DNA of 5,291 bases. It comes from JBCCGR01 sp039029195. GTDB lineage: Bacteria; Pseudomonadota; Alphaproteobacteria; Rhizobiales; Rhizobiaceae. A program made the position numbers and the translations under genes. The notes below the pieces were generated by a model. It worked only from the letters and a program-made list of their open reading frames with translations. It made no database searches and was not told the origin of the DNA. Each line of letters begins with the position of its first letter. The first letter of the stretch is position 1. Positions 1 to 4,960 of the stretch are shown here, one piece after another. The stretch covers positions 1 to 5,291 of the forward strand of contig JBCCGR010000086.1 of assembly GCA_039029195.1 (NCBI GenBank), written 5' to 3'.

Positions 1-231
1 CTGTTCTCGGGCAGCGTCGGACCGTCCGAGCAAGGCTGGGTGATGGGCGTGACCGTGGCCATCTACGCCCTGGGCAGCGGGACGATCACCGCGCTGAGCG
101 GGTCGCTTATGGCCATCAACCTGAGGATGCCATTCATGATCGCCGTTGCCTGCTGCATCCTGGCTCTGGTCTTTATGGCCAGGCTGTTTCGACATCCCGG
201 CGTGCAGGCGCTGGATAAGAAGAGCAGCTGA
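1..231 (+). CDS. MFS transporter, C-terminal end (5' partial)
   Basis: Reading is open from the first base of the window and ends at TGA 229-231, giving 76 residues of a protein that begins outside it. What remains has two hydrophobic segments, roughly residues 14-36 and 43-63, separated by a short polar turn with the sequence NLRMPF, then a short basic/polar tail ending KKSS. The pattern SEQGWVMG before the first helix, a Gly/Ser-rich helix, and a PF motif opening the last helix matches the TM11-TM12 end of DHA1-like major facilitator superfamily proteins. In that family this would be an inner-membrane, proton-coupled exporter, often of drugs or small metabolites; the substrate cannot be told from this part. 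The next gene is convergent, with a 42-bp gap. The short dyad GCAGC/GCTGC spanning the stop codon is too weak to call a terminator. Confidence 0.75.
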   Translation: MFSGSVGPSEQGWVMGVTVAIYALGSGTITALSGSLMAINLRMPFMIAVACCILALVFMARLFRHPGVQALDKKSS

Positions 232-273
232 CGGCTGCCGAGCGCCAGTCAGACATCCGTGACGGTCCGTTGA

Positions 274-744
274 TCACGCCCGGCCAAATCGGTGATGCAG
301 CGCTCCGGATGTCACCAGGTAGGTCGACAGCACAGCATAAAGGGCAAACTCCATAAGCATGATTATCACGCCGGGCGCCCCTCCCCCGAAGGCTCCGAAG
401 TCGATGGTTTCAATGAAACAGATGACCGCCAGAACGGCATACATGGTGATCGTCGCATGGGGCGTATGGCGCCACCGCGTCAGATAGCCAATGACAAAAA
501 TCGACCCTGTCAGCACCAGCGCAAAGAAGTGAATAAACTGAAGGCCAGCCGGAAAATTGCTGTCCTGAAGACCCAGATTCAAAGCGGGAAACACATACTC
601 GACCAGTCCCAAAAGCCCCCAACACAGCAGACCAAAGGACACAACCAGCAGGGCGGTGGGCAGAAATCTGTCAAGCGTGTCCAGCGGTATGCCTCCCAAT
701 TCGAGCGGTTCGCTTCTGCGGGCCTTTGGCCTTGTCAGGTACAT
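274..744 (-). CDS. Four-helix integral membrane protein of unknown function
   Basis: This 156-residue protein is not one I recognise. The N-terminus (about 1-27) is polar and basic (KARR near residues 7-10), then four hydrophobic segments lie at about 29-53, 65-87, 97-117 and 123-146, followed by a short tail with HHRFGR. With positive charge at the N-terminus and in the helix 2-3 loop (RWRH, residues 90-93), the positive-inside rule gives N-in/C-in topology (inference). Acidic and histidine residues fall in or beside the helices (E49, H72, E112, D115, E132), which could serve ion or proton handling, but no family motif proves it. The GAFGGGAPG run before helix 4 is a flexible loop. The ATG at 742-744 is the only ATG near the start. 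The best Shine-Dalgarno-like run, AGGGGAAG, lies about 18 bases upstream, rather far, so the start is moderately certain. The opposite-strand frames here are hydrophilic shadows. Confidence 0.72.
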   Translation of the reverse strand: MYLTRPKARRSEPLELGGIPLDTLDRFLPTALLVVSFGLLCWGLLGLVEYVFPALNLGLQDSNFPAGLQFIHFFALVLTGSIFVIGYLTRWRHTPHATITMYAVLAVICFIETIDFGAFGGGAPGVIIMLMEFALYAVLSTYLVTSGALHHRFGRA

Positions 745-803
745 TCCAAGATAAGAAGACTTCCCCTGAAAGCACAGAGGGCAATCAAATCACCGCCGCT
801 CCA

Positions 804-819
804 ATGAGACGTTTCTCAT
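804..819. promoter_or_regulatory. Hexamer dyad in the spacer; candidate operator
   Basis: ATGAGA and TCTCAT form perfect 6-bp arms around the 4-base centre CGTT. The dyad lies 60 bp upstream of the minus-strand membrane-protein start and 175 bp upstream of the DUF1330 start, in a 250-bp spacer with no credible gene. A run of five T follows a few bases later on the plus strand, but the stem is short and AT-rich, so an operator is a better reading than a terminator. A second, smaller perfect palindrome, TCACATGTGA, lies at 852-861. No regulator can be named and no convincing -35/-10 pair was found nearby. Confidence 0.25.
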
Positions 820-982
820 GCCTGTTTTTATGTCGTCACCAGTTGGCCGCATCACATGTGAGCGAAGCCCTATCCCGGATTGTTCATCTGATCGTCTGGT
901 TTGAGCCCGAAGCAGACCTGCCAAACGCTACAGTTGCGCTATTATTAGTAGCAGTTAGTGTGTTCGAAAAAACTTCTTTGAT

Positions 983-988
983 GGGGAG
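983..988 (+). promoter_or_regulatory. Ribosome binding site of the DUF1330 gene
   Basis: GGGGAG ends six bases before the ATG at 995. It is the clearest Shine-Dalgarno sequence on the plus strand of the window and fixes that start. The plus-strand genes after it have weak or no such sites. Confidence 0.7.
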
Positions 989-994
989 AAAACC

Positions 995-1288
995 ATGCCA
1001 GCCTACGTAATTGGTCAACTCGACATACATGACCCTGAGGCCTACCAAGCATATCTCGGTGGTTTTATGCCCTGCTTCGAAAAGCATGGCGGCGAGCTAT
1101 TGGCAACATCGCGTGCAGAAACGGAAATTCTGGAAGGGTCGTGGGCCATGCCCCGGACAGTAATCATGCGTTTCCCCTCAGTAGAAAAGGCCAAGGAGTG
1201 GCATAGTGACCCAGAGTACTTGGAACTGGCAAAAATTCGACATCAAACGGCATCTACGAACCTGGCAGTAATTGATGGAATTGCTTGA
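995..1288 (+). CDS. DUF1330 domain-containing protein
   Basis: The 97-residue product fits the DUF1330 family along its whole length, which is typical for that family. It opens with a beta strand AYVIGQLDI, followed by DPEAYQAY, then HGGELLA, an E.LEG.W segment, the strand RTVIMRFPS, the helix AKEWHSDPEYLELAKIR and a final strand NLAVIDG. Such proteins adopt a dimeric ferredoxin-like alpha/beta fold and are small and cytoplasmic; their biochemical role is generally unknown, so no reaction is assigned. The start is well supported by GGGGAG six bases upstream. No signal peptide or membrane segment is present. By eye the gene is AT-richer than its neighbours and uses codons such as GTA, TTA-like and CAT more freely, which may hint at separate origin (not counted). 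It is followed by a 116-bp spacer before the next gene. Confidence 0.85.
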   Translation: MPAYVIGQLDIHDPEAYQAYLGGFMPCFEKHGGELLATSRAETEILEGSWAMPRTVIMRFPSVEKAKEWHSDPEYLELAKIRHQTASTNLAVIDGIA

Positions 1289-1312
1289 TTAGGTTTTCAG
1301 GGAGGTCGGCTT

Positions 1313-1324
1313 TGTCCGCAGAGC
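1313..1324 (+). repeat. Dispersed spacer motif, diverged copy 1
   Basis: TGTCCGCAGAGC differs by one base from TGTCCGCAAAGC, present in two later spacers. It starts 24 bp after the DUF1330 stop. The rest of this 116-bp spacer (1289-1404) has no gene; its far part contains GGACATTTAT, and stops interrupt the frames leading into the next gene. A weak 4-bp dyad GGCT (1308-1311)/AGCC (1333-1336) flanks the motif. Confidence 0.5.
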
Positions 1325-1404
1325 AGTCGTTGAGCCAAAATACAGCGAAGGTTTGCCCTGAGGCCTAGCTGGACATTTATCGGCAGCTATGCGCACCGTG
1401 AACC

Positions 1405-2580
1405 ATGTCGCTTGCGCAAGATTTGGAGCAAATCCTAGAAATTGCCCTGTCAAACGATCCCAGCTTTCGGGAGCTGGAAAAGGCGGCCGTCGATGCCTGT
1501 ATTGACGACGCAAGACGGTCCGCTCTGGAGGGCTCCACCGAAAGCTTTTTACTGTCTGCGATGCGCCTGATGGCTCTTCCCGGAAACGGACACACACGGT
1601 TGATTCCGAACGATGCGATCTCGGTGCTGCCACTGAGGTTCGTGAGCATCGGGACAACTGTGAACTTAACCGAAGCGGCGGCCGGAATCACTCCATCAAA
1701 AGGAGAGTTGATGGCAGTCAATGGCGCGCCCTTGAGCCAAATTGAAGCCGCCGCAGGGAAGTTACTGGCCGGAACACACCAAAGGAAACGAGTCATCGGA
1801 CCGATTCTTTTTGCCTGGCCGCATGCTTTGACCCGACTTGGTTTTCCGTCCAGAGACGAAACGACCGTATATCGGCTGCGAGACGAGCACGGGCTTATCA
1901 GCGATCTGGACGTCCAAAACGGGCACAGGGTCCAAGCATCGACACTCTATCCCAGAAACGAGCACGGTCGGGCCGATCCGAATTGGGAACCCGGGAATTT
2001 TGTGGAGATCAGGGACTGGGATGAACTTGGGGTATCCATAGCACTGCCAAGCTTCTTTGATCCCGGCGGAGACGCGCTGCACAAAGCCATTTCGATGGCA
2101 GCGGAACGGATAAAGGCTTGTCCCAACACACCGCTTTTGATTGACGTGCGCGGAAATACTGGCGGCGACTTCCTGCAAACGATGCCTTTGATCAATGCGA
2201 TCGCGGGCGGGACAGGTCGGCAGGTTGTTGCGCTTGTCGACAAGTTCACGTTTTCCGCGGCAATCGTGTTTGTCGCTTTGCTGAAGCATCGTCTGGGCGG
2301 TCGCCTCAAACTCATTGGCGAGGAAATGGGCGACGGGTTGACGTTCTTTGCCGAGGGCGGGTTGATCGACCTGCCAACCAGCGGAGCAGTGGTTCGTTAT
2401 TCAACGGCCTTTCACGACTGGAGGAACGGGACCAGCGATGAAACCACACCGCCCGAAATCGCGCGCTATCTGGTTCCGGCAGGAGCACTGGAAGTGGATC
2501 GGGAATGGATCGGAGGCGCCAACTGTTCAGATGGGCAGGACACGTTTCATCAAAGTGTGCTCAAAAGTTTGAACAATTAG
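1405..2580 (+). CDS. S41 (tail-specific) peptidase-like protein
   Basis: The 391-residue protein carries S41 family landmarks. They are GNGHTRL (60-66), equivalent to the conserved GxGHT segment; a degenerate PDZ-like stretch with ELMAVNGAPL (101-110); the core strand LLIDVRGNTGG (244-254); VALVDKFTFSAA (275-286), where S284 is the expected nucleophile; and LKLIGEEMGDG (301-311). In CtpA/Prc-type enzymes a catalytic lysine follows in a GEKTFGKG-like motif; here D310 sits about there, so a Ser-Lys dyad is not evident. A Tricorn-like mechanism using a histidine such as H63 is possible, or the enzyme may be inactive (inference). There is no signal peptide, whereas most family members are exported. 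The start is ATG 1405 because TGA lies two codons upstream in frame, but no good Shine-Dalgarno is seen. The substrate is unknown. Confidence 0.78.
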   Translation: MSLAQDLEQILEIALSNDPSFRELEKAAVDACIDDARRSALEGSTESFLLSAMRLMALPGNGHTRLIPNDAISVLPLRFVSIGTTVNLTEAAAGITPSKGELMAVNGAPLSQIEAAAGKLLAGTHQRKRVIGPILFAWPHALTRLGFPSRDETTVYRLRDEHGLISDLDVQNGHRVQASTLYPRNEHGRADPNWEPGNFVEIRDWDELGVSIALPSFFDPGGDALHKAISMAAERIKACPNTPLLIDVRGNTGGDFLQTMPLINAIAGGTGRQVVALVDKFTFSAAIVFVALLKHRLGGRLKLIGEEMGDGLTFFAEGGLIDLPTSGAVVRYSTAFHDWRNGTSDETTPPEIARYLVPAGALEVDREWIGGANCSDGQDTFHQSVLKSLNN

Positions 2581-2593
2581 CCGACTACCGGCA

Positions 2594-2609
2594 GTGTCCG
2601 CAAAGCTGA
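2594..2609 (+). repeat. Dispersed spacer motif, copy 2 (16 bp identical to copy 4)
   Basis: GTGTCCGCAAAGCTGA lies 13 bp after the S41 gene's stop and is repeated exactly at 4504-4519. It sits within a possible stem formed by CCGACTA (2581-2587) and TGGTCGG (2615-2621), seven pairs including one G-T wobble. The first arm begins at the base after the TAG stop. There is no T run after it, so it is not a standard intrinsic terminator. Confidence 0.65.
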
Positions 2610-2640
2610 CATTTTGGTCGGTTGCGCTTATCAGTGTGGC

Positions 2641-3480
2641 ATGTCGAAACGTTTCGAAAATCGCGTGATATTGGTAACCGGTGCCGCGCGCGGCCTGGGT
2701 TTTGCGTATTCCAAGTGCCTTGTGCAGCAAGGCGCCATAGTCGCCATGCAGGATGGCGGTGTGGATCAGAACGGCCAAAATCCGGATCAGACCGTCATCA
2801 ATGCCGCCGCGCAGTCGATCGGGTCTGACCGGGTATTCCCGGTGTCCGGATTGCTCAACAGCCGGCGCGACTGCGCGTCCCTTGTCGGCAGGGTCAGGGA
2901 TCGTTTTGGCCGGTTGGATGGATTGATCAGCAATGCCGGGGTTGTGATTTGGGAACCCACCACGGATGTCGATCAGGACACCTTGCGGTCATCTTCGGCA
3001 ATCAACCACGAGGCTTCGTTCTGGTTGTGCCAAGAGGCCCTGCCCATCATGCGCGAGCAAAACTATGGCCGGATTGTCTTGACCAGCTCGGGTTGGGCGT
3101 TTGGTCCGTATCCCGGATCCGAAAAACTCACACTTTATTGCATGAGCAAAGGGGCACAATTCGGATTTGGGATGGCGCTCGCGGAAGGCACGGGTCATCC
3201 GGATATCAGGGTGAATGTCGTCGCACCGATCGCAAACACCAGGATCTATGCGTCAGAAGTTGAAACCGGCCGGCTCAGACCGGACAGCGTTGCGGGCACA
3301 GTTGCCTGGCTGGTTTCATCCGATTGCGACATCAATGGAACGGTGTTGAAGATCGCAGACGGAAATATTTCGGTGCTGGAGATGGCCGAAAAGGCATCGG
3401 TTTTTCTTGGTGAGCGGTCGGCTGATCCTGTTGCCTGCGGCGCTGAAATTCGCTCGCTCATGAACAGGGCAAAACCATAG
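2641..3480 (+). CDS. Short-chain dehydrogenase/reductase (SDR) family oxidoreductase
   Basis: The 279-residue protein is a classical-type SDR using NAD(P)H. It has the Rossmann nucleotide-binding motif TGAARGLG (13-20), SNAG (97-100) in place of NNAG, the catalytic-tetrad Asn in INHEASFWLCQ (N122), a serine in LTSSG (S149 or S150), and Y166/K170 in YCMSK. After the active site, NVVAPIANTR (192-201) with AP instead of PG, plus the loop after QDGG (37-40), resembles the dehydrogenase domain of MFE-2/hydroxyacyl-CoA-type SDRs. Oxidation of a hydroxyacyl or similar alcohol is a guess, and the substrate is not established. The protein is cytoplasmic. I chose ATG 2641, which places the first strand (RVILVTG) at the usual distance from the N-terminus. 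An in-frame TTG at 2614 would add nine residues reaching into the repeat-bearing spacer. The Shine-Dalgarno before 2641 is poor. The gene lies 60 bp after the S41 gene. Confidence 0.88.
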   Translation: MSKRFENRVILVTGAARGLGFAYSKCLVQQGAIVAMQDGGVDQNGQNPDQTVINAAAQSIGSDRVFPVSGLLNSRRDCASLVGRVRDRFGRLDGLISNAGVVIWEPTTDVDQDTLRSSSAINHEASFWLCQEALPIMREQNYGRIVLTSSGWAFGPYPGSEKLTLYCMSKGAQFGFGMALAEGTGHPDIRVNVVAPIANTRIYASEVETGRLRPDSVAGTVAWLVSSDCDINGTVLKIADGNISVLEMAEKASVFLGERSADPVACGAEIRSLMNRAKP

Positions 3481-3495
3481 CGCCCTGGCCGCCCG

Positions 3496-3506
3496 GTCCG
3501 CAAAGC
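3496..3506 (+). repeat. Dispersed spacer motif, copy 3
   Basis: GTCCGCAAAGC, the 11-bp core of the motif, lies 15 bp after the SDR stop. A further diverged copy, GTCGCAGAGC, is at 3537-3546 followed by CCATTTTCAG, comparable with GACATTTTGG after copy 2. The spacer 3481-3676 that contains them has no credible gene. Confidence 0.55.
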
Positions 3507-3531
3507 CCATGCCAGCTCACCGCCCCCGCCC

Positions 3532-3579
3532 TGCCGGTCGCAGAGCGCCATTTTCAGACCCGGATATTGCCGACCGGCA
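3532..3579. repeat. 9-bp inverted repeat with 30-base loop
   Basis: TGCCGGTCG (3532-3540) and CGACCGGCA (3571-3579) are perfect reverse complements. The right arm can instead form its own small hairpin, TTGCC (3567-3571) with GGCAA (3576-3580) around GACC, so two alternative structures are possible. The loop contains the diverged motif copy at 3537-3546. No T run follows, so a classical intrinsic terminator for the SDR gene is unlikely. Confidence 0.5.
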
Positions 3580-3630
3580 ACTCCGATGCCACCCGACATG
3601 GCCCTCTTGCGCCACAAGCGGTGGATGCTG

Positions 3631-3642
3631 CGGAGCGCTCCG
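3631..3642. promoter_or_regulatory. Perfect 12-bp palindrome upstream of the phosphotransferase
   Basis: CGGAGCGCTCCG is a perfect palindrome ending 34 bp before the proposed GTG start. It could be an operator half-site pair for the downstream gene or simply part of the repeat-derived spacer. No clear promoter hexamers accompany it. Confidence 0.3.
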
Positions 3643-3676
3643 ATCACTGATATTCTCTTTATCGACTGGAAATTCG

Positions 3677-4417
3677 GTGGCGTCATTGGGTTGGGAAACA
3701 CTTCGGGAATGGGGGAAAGACACGGTTCGCCTGGAGCGGCTCGCAGGCGGTGTTGCAAACGATGTGTGGCTTGTGCGTATCAAGGGACAACGTGCTGTCG
3801 CGCGGCTTGGCAACAGAAGCGATGCAGATCTGGCCTGGGAGGCTAAACTCTTAAATTTTCTGGATCGAAATGGGCTGATCGTGCCGGTTCCGGTTCCCAC
3901 CTGCGATGGCAGATTGTTCGCCAAGGGTCTGATGGTCATCACGCAGTTGGACGGCGAGCCGCCACAAACAGAATCCGATTGGCGCAAAGTTGCCCACACA
4001 CTACGCCAGCTTCACCACCTGACATTGAAGTTTCCTCAACGGCCGGGCTGGATGTCGTCGGTTGATCTTTTGCACCAGGAAACAGGAACCAGAATTGACC
4101 TTACGAAAATGCCACCCGAAGGCGTCCGAAAGTGCAGGGCGGCGTGGGCTCGGCTGGTTGGGCGACAGATGAGCGTCGTTCACGGCGATCCAAATCCAGG
4201 GAACGTGATGATCAAAGATGGAAGAGTTGCACTGATAGATTGGGATGAAGCCAGGCGGGATGTTTCAGAGCTGGATCTTGCCCTGCCGCATAATGCTGGC
4301 GATCTGCTCCGAGATGCCCATCAGATTGCGTCGCAAGCCTGTTCTGCCTGGGAGGCCGCTGTTTGCTGGGGCGATGAGTACGCAGTTAAGAGGCTGGCCG
4401 AAGTTCGGGACATCTGA
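3677..4417 (+). CDS. APH-type (aminoglycoside/choline kinase-like) phosphotransferase
   Basis: With a GTG start this is a compact 246-residue protein of the phosphotransferase APH family, which transfers phosphate from ATP to a hydroxyl of a small molecule in the cytoplasm. Landmarks are the nucleotide-loop region RLERLAGGVANDVWLVR (18-34); AVAR (40-43), where Arg replaces the usual Lys; E55 as the likely partner acid; LRQLHHL (109-115); the Brenner catalytic motif HGDPNPGN (169-176) with H169, D171 and N176; and IDWDEA (187-192) with metal-binding D188. A conserved-looking tail (AWEAAVCW, DEYAVKRLAEVR) follows. The frame is open back to an ATG at 3509, but those residues are Pro/Arg/Cys-rich, cover the repeat spacer and match no APH N-terminus, so I start at GTG 3677 (TTG 3686 is the alternative). 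The Shine-Dalgarno is weak (TGGAAA). The substrate is unknown; antibiotic resistance should not be assumed. Confidence 0.82.
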   Translation: MASLGWETLREWGKDTVRLERLAGGVANDVWLVRIKGQRAVARLGNRSDADLAWEAKLLNFLDRNGLIVPVPVPTCDGRLFAKGLMVITQLDGEPPQTESDWRKVAHTLRQLHHLTLKFPQRPGWMSSVDLLHQETGTRIDLTKMPPEGVRKCRAAWARLVGRQMSVVHGDPNPGNVMIKDGRVALIDWDEARRDVSELDLALPHNAGDLLRDAHQIASQACSAWEAAVCWGDEYAVKRLAEVRDI

Positions 4418-4428
4418 GTTGGCCACAT

Positions 4429-4448
4429 CAGGGCGAAAATTCGCTCTG
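4429..4448 (+). terminator. Hairpin just after the phosphotransferase; terminator-like, no T run
   Basis: A 20-base inverted repeat begins 11 bases after the TGA stop. Its arms CAGGGCGAA and TTCGCTCTG pair over nine positions (one G-T) around AA. The position fits a 3' end or mRNA-stabilising hairpin, but no U tract follows, so intrinsic termination is uncertain. Confidence 0.4.
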
Positions 4449-4503
4449 ACCAGCCTTCGAACACCCATTGCCAACGAAGGACGTCAGGAAATCAACCGCG
4501 AGT

Positions 4504-4519
4504 GTGTCCGCAAAGCTGA
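4504..4519 (+). repeat. Dispersed spacer motif, copy 4 (16 bp identical to copy 2)
   Basis: GTGTCCGCAAAGCTGA repeats positions 2594-2609 exactly. It lies 86 bp after the phosphotransferase stop, in the 242-bp gene-free stretch 4418-4659, and is flanked by short arms CGAGT (4499-4503) and ACTCG (4531-4535). Apart from this motif and the hairpin at 4429-4448, I see nothing functional in that stretch. A long-range GCGAAC (4624-4629)/GTTCGC (4654-4659) pair at its right end abuts the stop of the minus-strand gene. Confidence 0.65.
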
Positions 4520-4659
4520 GGCTTATGAAAACTCGGTGATTGAGGGCATGAGCCCATACCTCCCAGCGCTGAAAGATGCCCCGATGTCTGGTTTCTGTTG
4601 GAATTCAGAAGGACCGTCCCGCTGCGAACATCAATCCCCTAGCGGCTCCAAGAGTTCGC

Positions 4660-4872
4660 TCAAAAATCCCGAGGGTATTGGGACATCATTGCCATGAGAC
4701 CGAGTTCGCTTTGAAACGCTTCGGGGCACTGGCTTAACATTTCGCGTAGAAATACGCGTTCCTCCCATGGTTCGACATGTACTGGCGTATTTCCATCGGC
4801 GGGCGCGACATCAGCCTCCCGGAAGAATAATTTTAGGGTCGGCAGTTTGAACATTGAGAGTGTAAGCGTCAT
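4660..4872 (-). CDS. Small uncharacterised protein, divergent from a LysR gene
   Basis: The 70-residue product is cytoplasmic by appearance, with no membrane segment. The N-terminal part (MFKLPTLKLFF, residues 7-17) is hydrophobic-basic, then an acidic/Pro stretch (READVAPADGNTPVHVEP, 18-35) and an amphipathic C-terminal half WEERVFLREMLSQCPEAF (36-53) ending MMSQYPRDF. I do not recognise the family with certainty. The composition is protein-like, and I have an impression of similar short roseobacter proteins with a WE.RVF.REML pattern, which is a memory, not a search. The strongest evidence is the start: AGAGGA lies eight bases upstream of the ATG, one of the best ribosome binding sites here. 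It is transcribed away from the LysR gene with 88 bp between starts, the classic layout for a gene controlled by the divergent regulator (inference). The downstream GCGAAC/GTTCGC dyad is a weak terminator candidate. Confidence 0.6.
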   Translation of the reverse strand: MTLTLSMFKLPTLKLFFREADVAPADGNTPVHVEPWEERVFLREMLSQCPEAFQSELGLMAMMSQYPRDF

Positions 4873-4879
4873 TTGGCGA

Positions 4880-4885
4880 TCCTCT
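4880..4885 (-). promoter_or_regulatory. Strong ribosome binding site of the small divergent gene
   Basis: On the minus strand AGAGGA stands eight bases before the ATG at 4870-4872. This near-consensus site and spacing is the main reason for calling the small gene real. Confidence 0.6.
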
Positions 4886-4960
4886 TATGAACGTTGACGA
4901 CAGCCTAGGGATCAGAGAATTGCGCTGGTATCCGCTTTGATGTTGTGTTGTTCTGCAAAA

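Noticed and set aside
224..238. GCAGC/GCTGC hairpin as terminator of the MFS gene
   Set aside because: Only five pairs, overlaps the stop codon, and has no T run on either strand.
292..807. 171-residue plus-strand frame opposite the membrane protein
   Set aside because: It is hydrophilic, Gln/Lys/Arg-rich with no domain, while the minus strand encodes a coherent four-helix membrane protein.
726..1010. 94-residue plus-strand frame running into the DUF1330 start
   Set aside because: No ribosome binding site, no family resemblance, and it overlaps both the membrane-protein start and the well-supported DUF1330 start.
2614..2640. Nine-residue extension of the SDR from TTG 2614
   Set aside because: It begins inside the repeat-associated stem, lacks a ribosome binding site, and would push the nucleotide-binding motif unusually far from the N-terminus.
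3509..3676. N-terminal extension of the phosphotransferase from an ATG at 3509
   Set aside because: The residues are Pro/Arg/Cys-rich, overlap the repeat motifs and inverted repeats, and do not resemble an APH N-terminus; the GTG at 3677 fits the family.
4593..4610. TTCTG/CAGAA dyad in the right-hand spacer
   Set aside because: Five-pair arms with an eight-base loop are expected by chance in a spacer of this length.
1289..4659. Integron-like cassette array (one gene per unit, same strand, repeat after each gene)
   Set aside because: The motif does not show paired attC core sites (RYYYAAC and GTTRRRY) with the expected arm complementarity. An isolated GTTGAGC at 1330-1336 has no partner, the spacers differ in length and content, and no integrase gene is visible.
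4245..4697. 150-residue open frame overlapping the phosphotransferase end and the following spacer
   Set aside because: It starts inside the phosphotransferase in another frame, has no ribosome binding site, passes through the noncoding repeat motif and runs antisense into the small minus-strand gene. One stretch (EINRECVRKAEAYEN) looks protein-like, but this is not enough.
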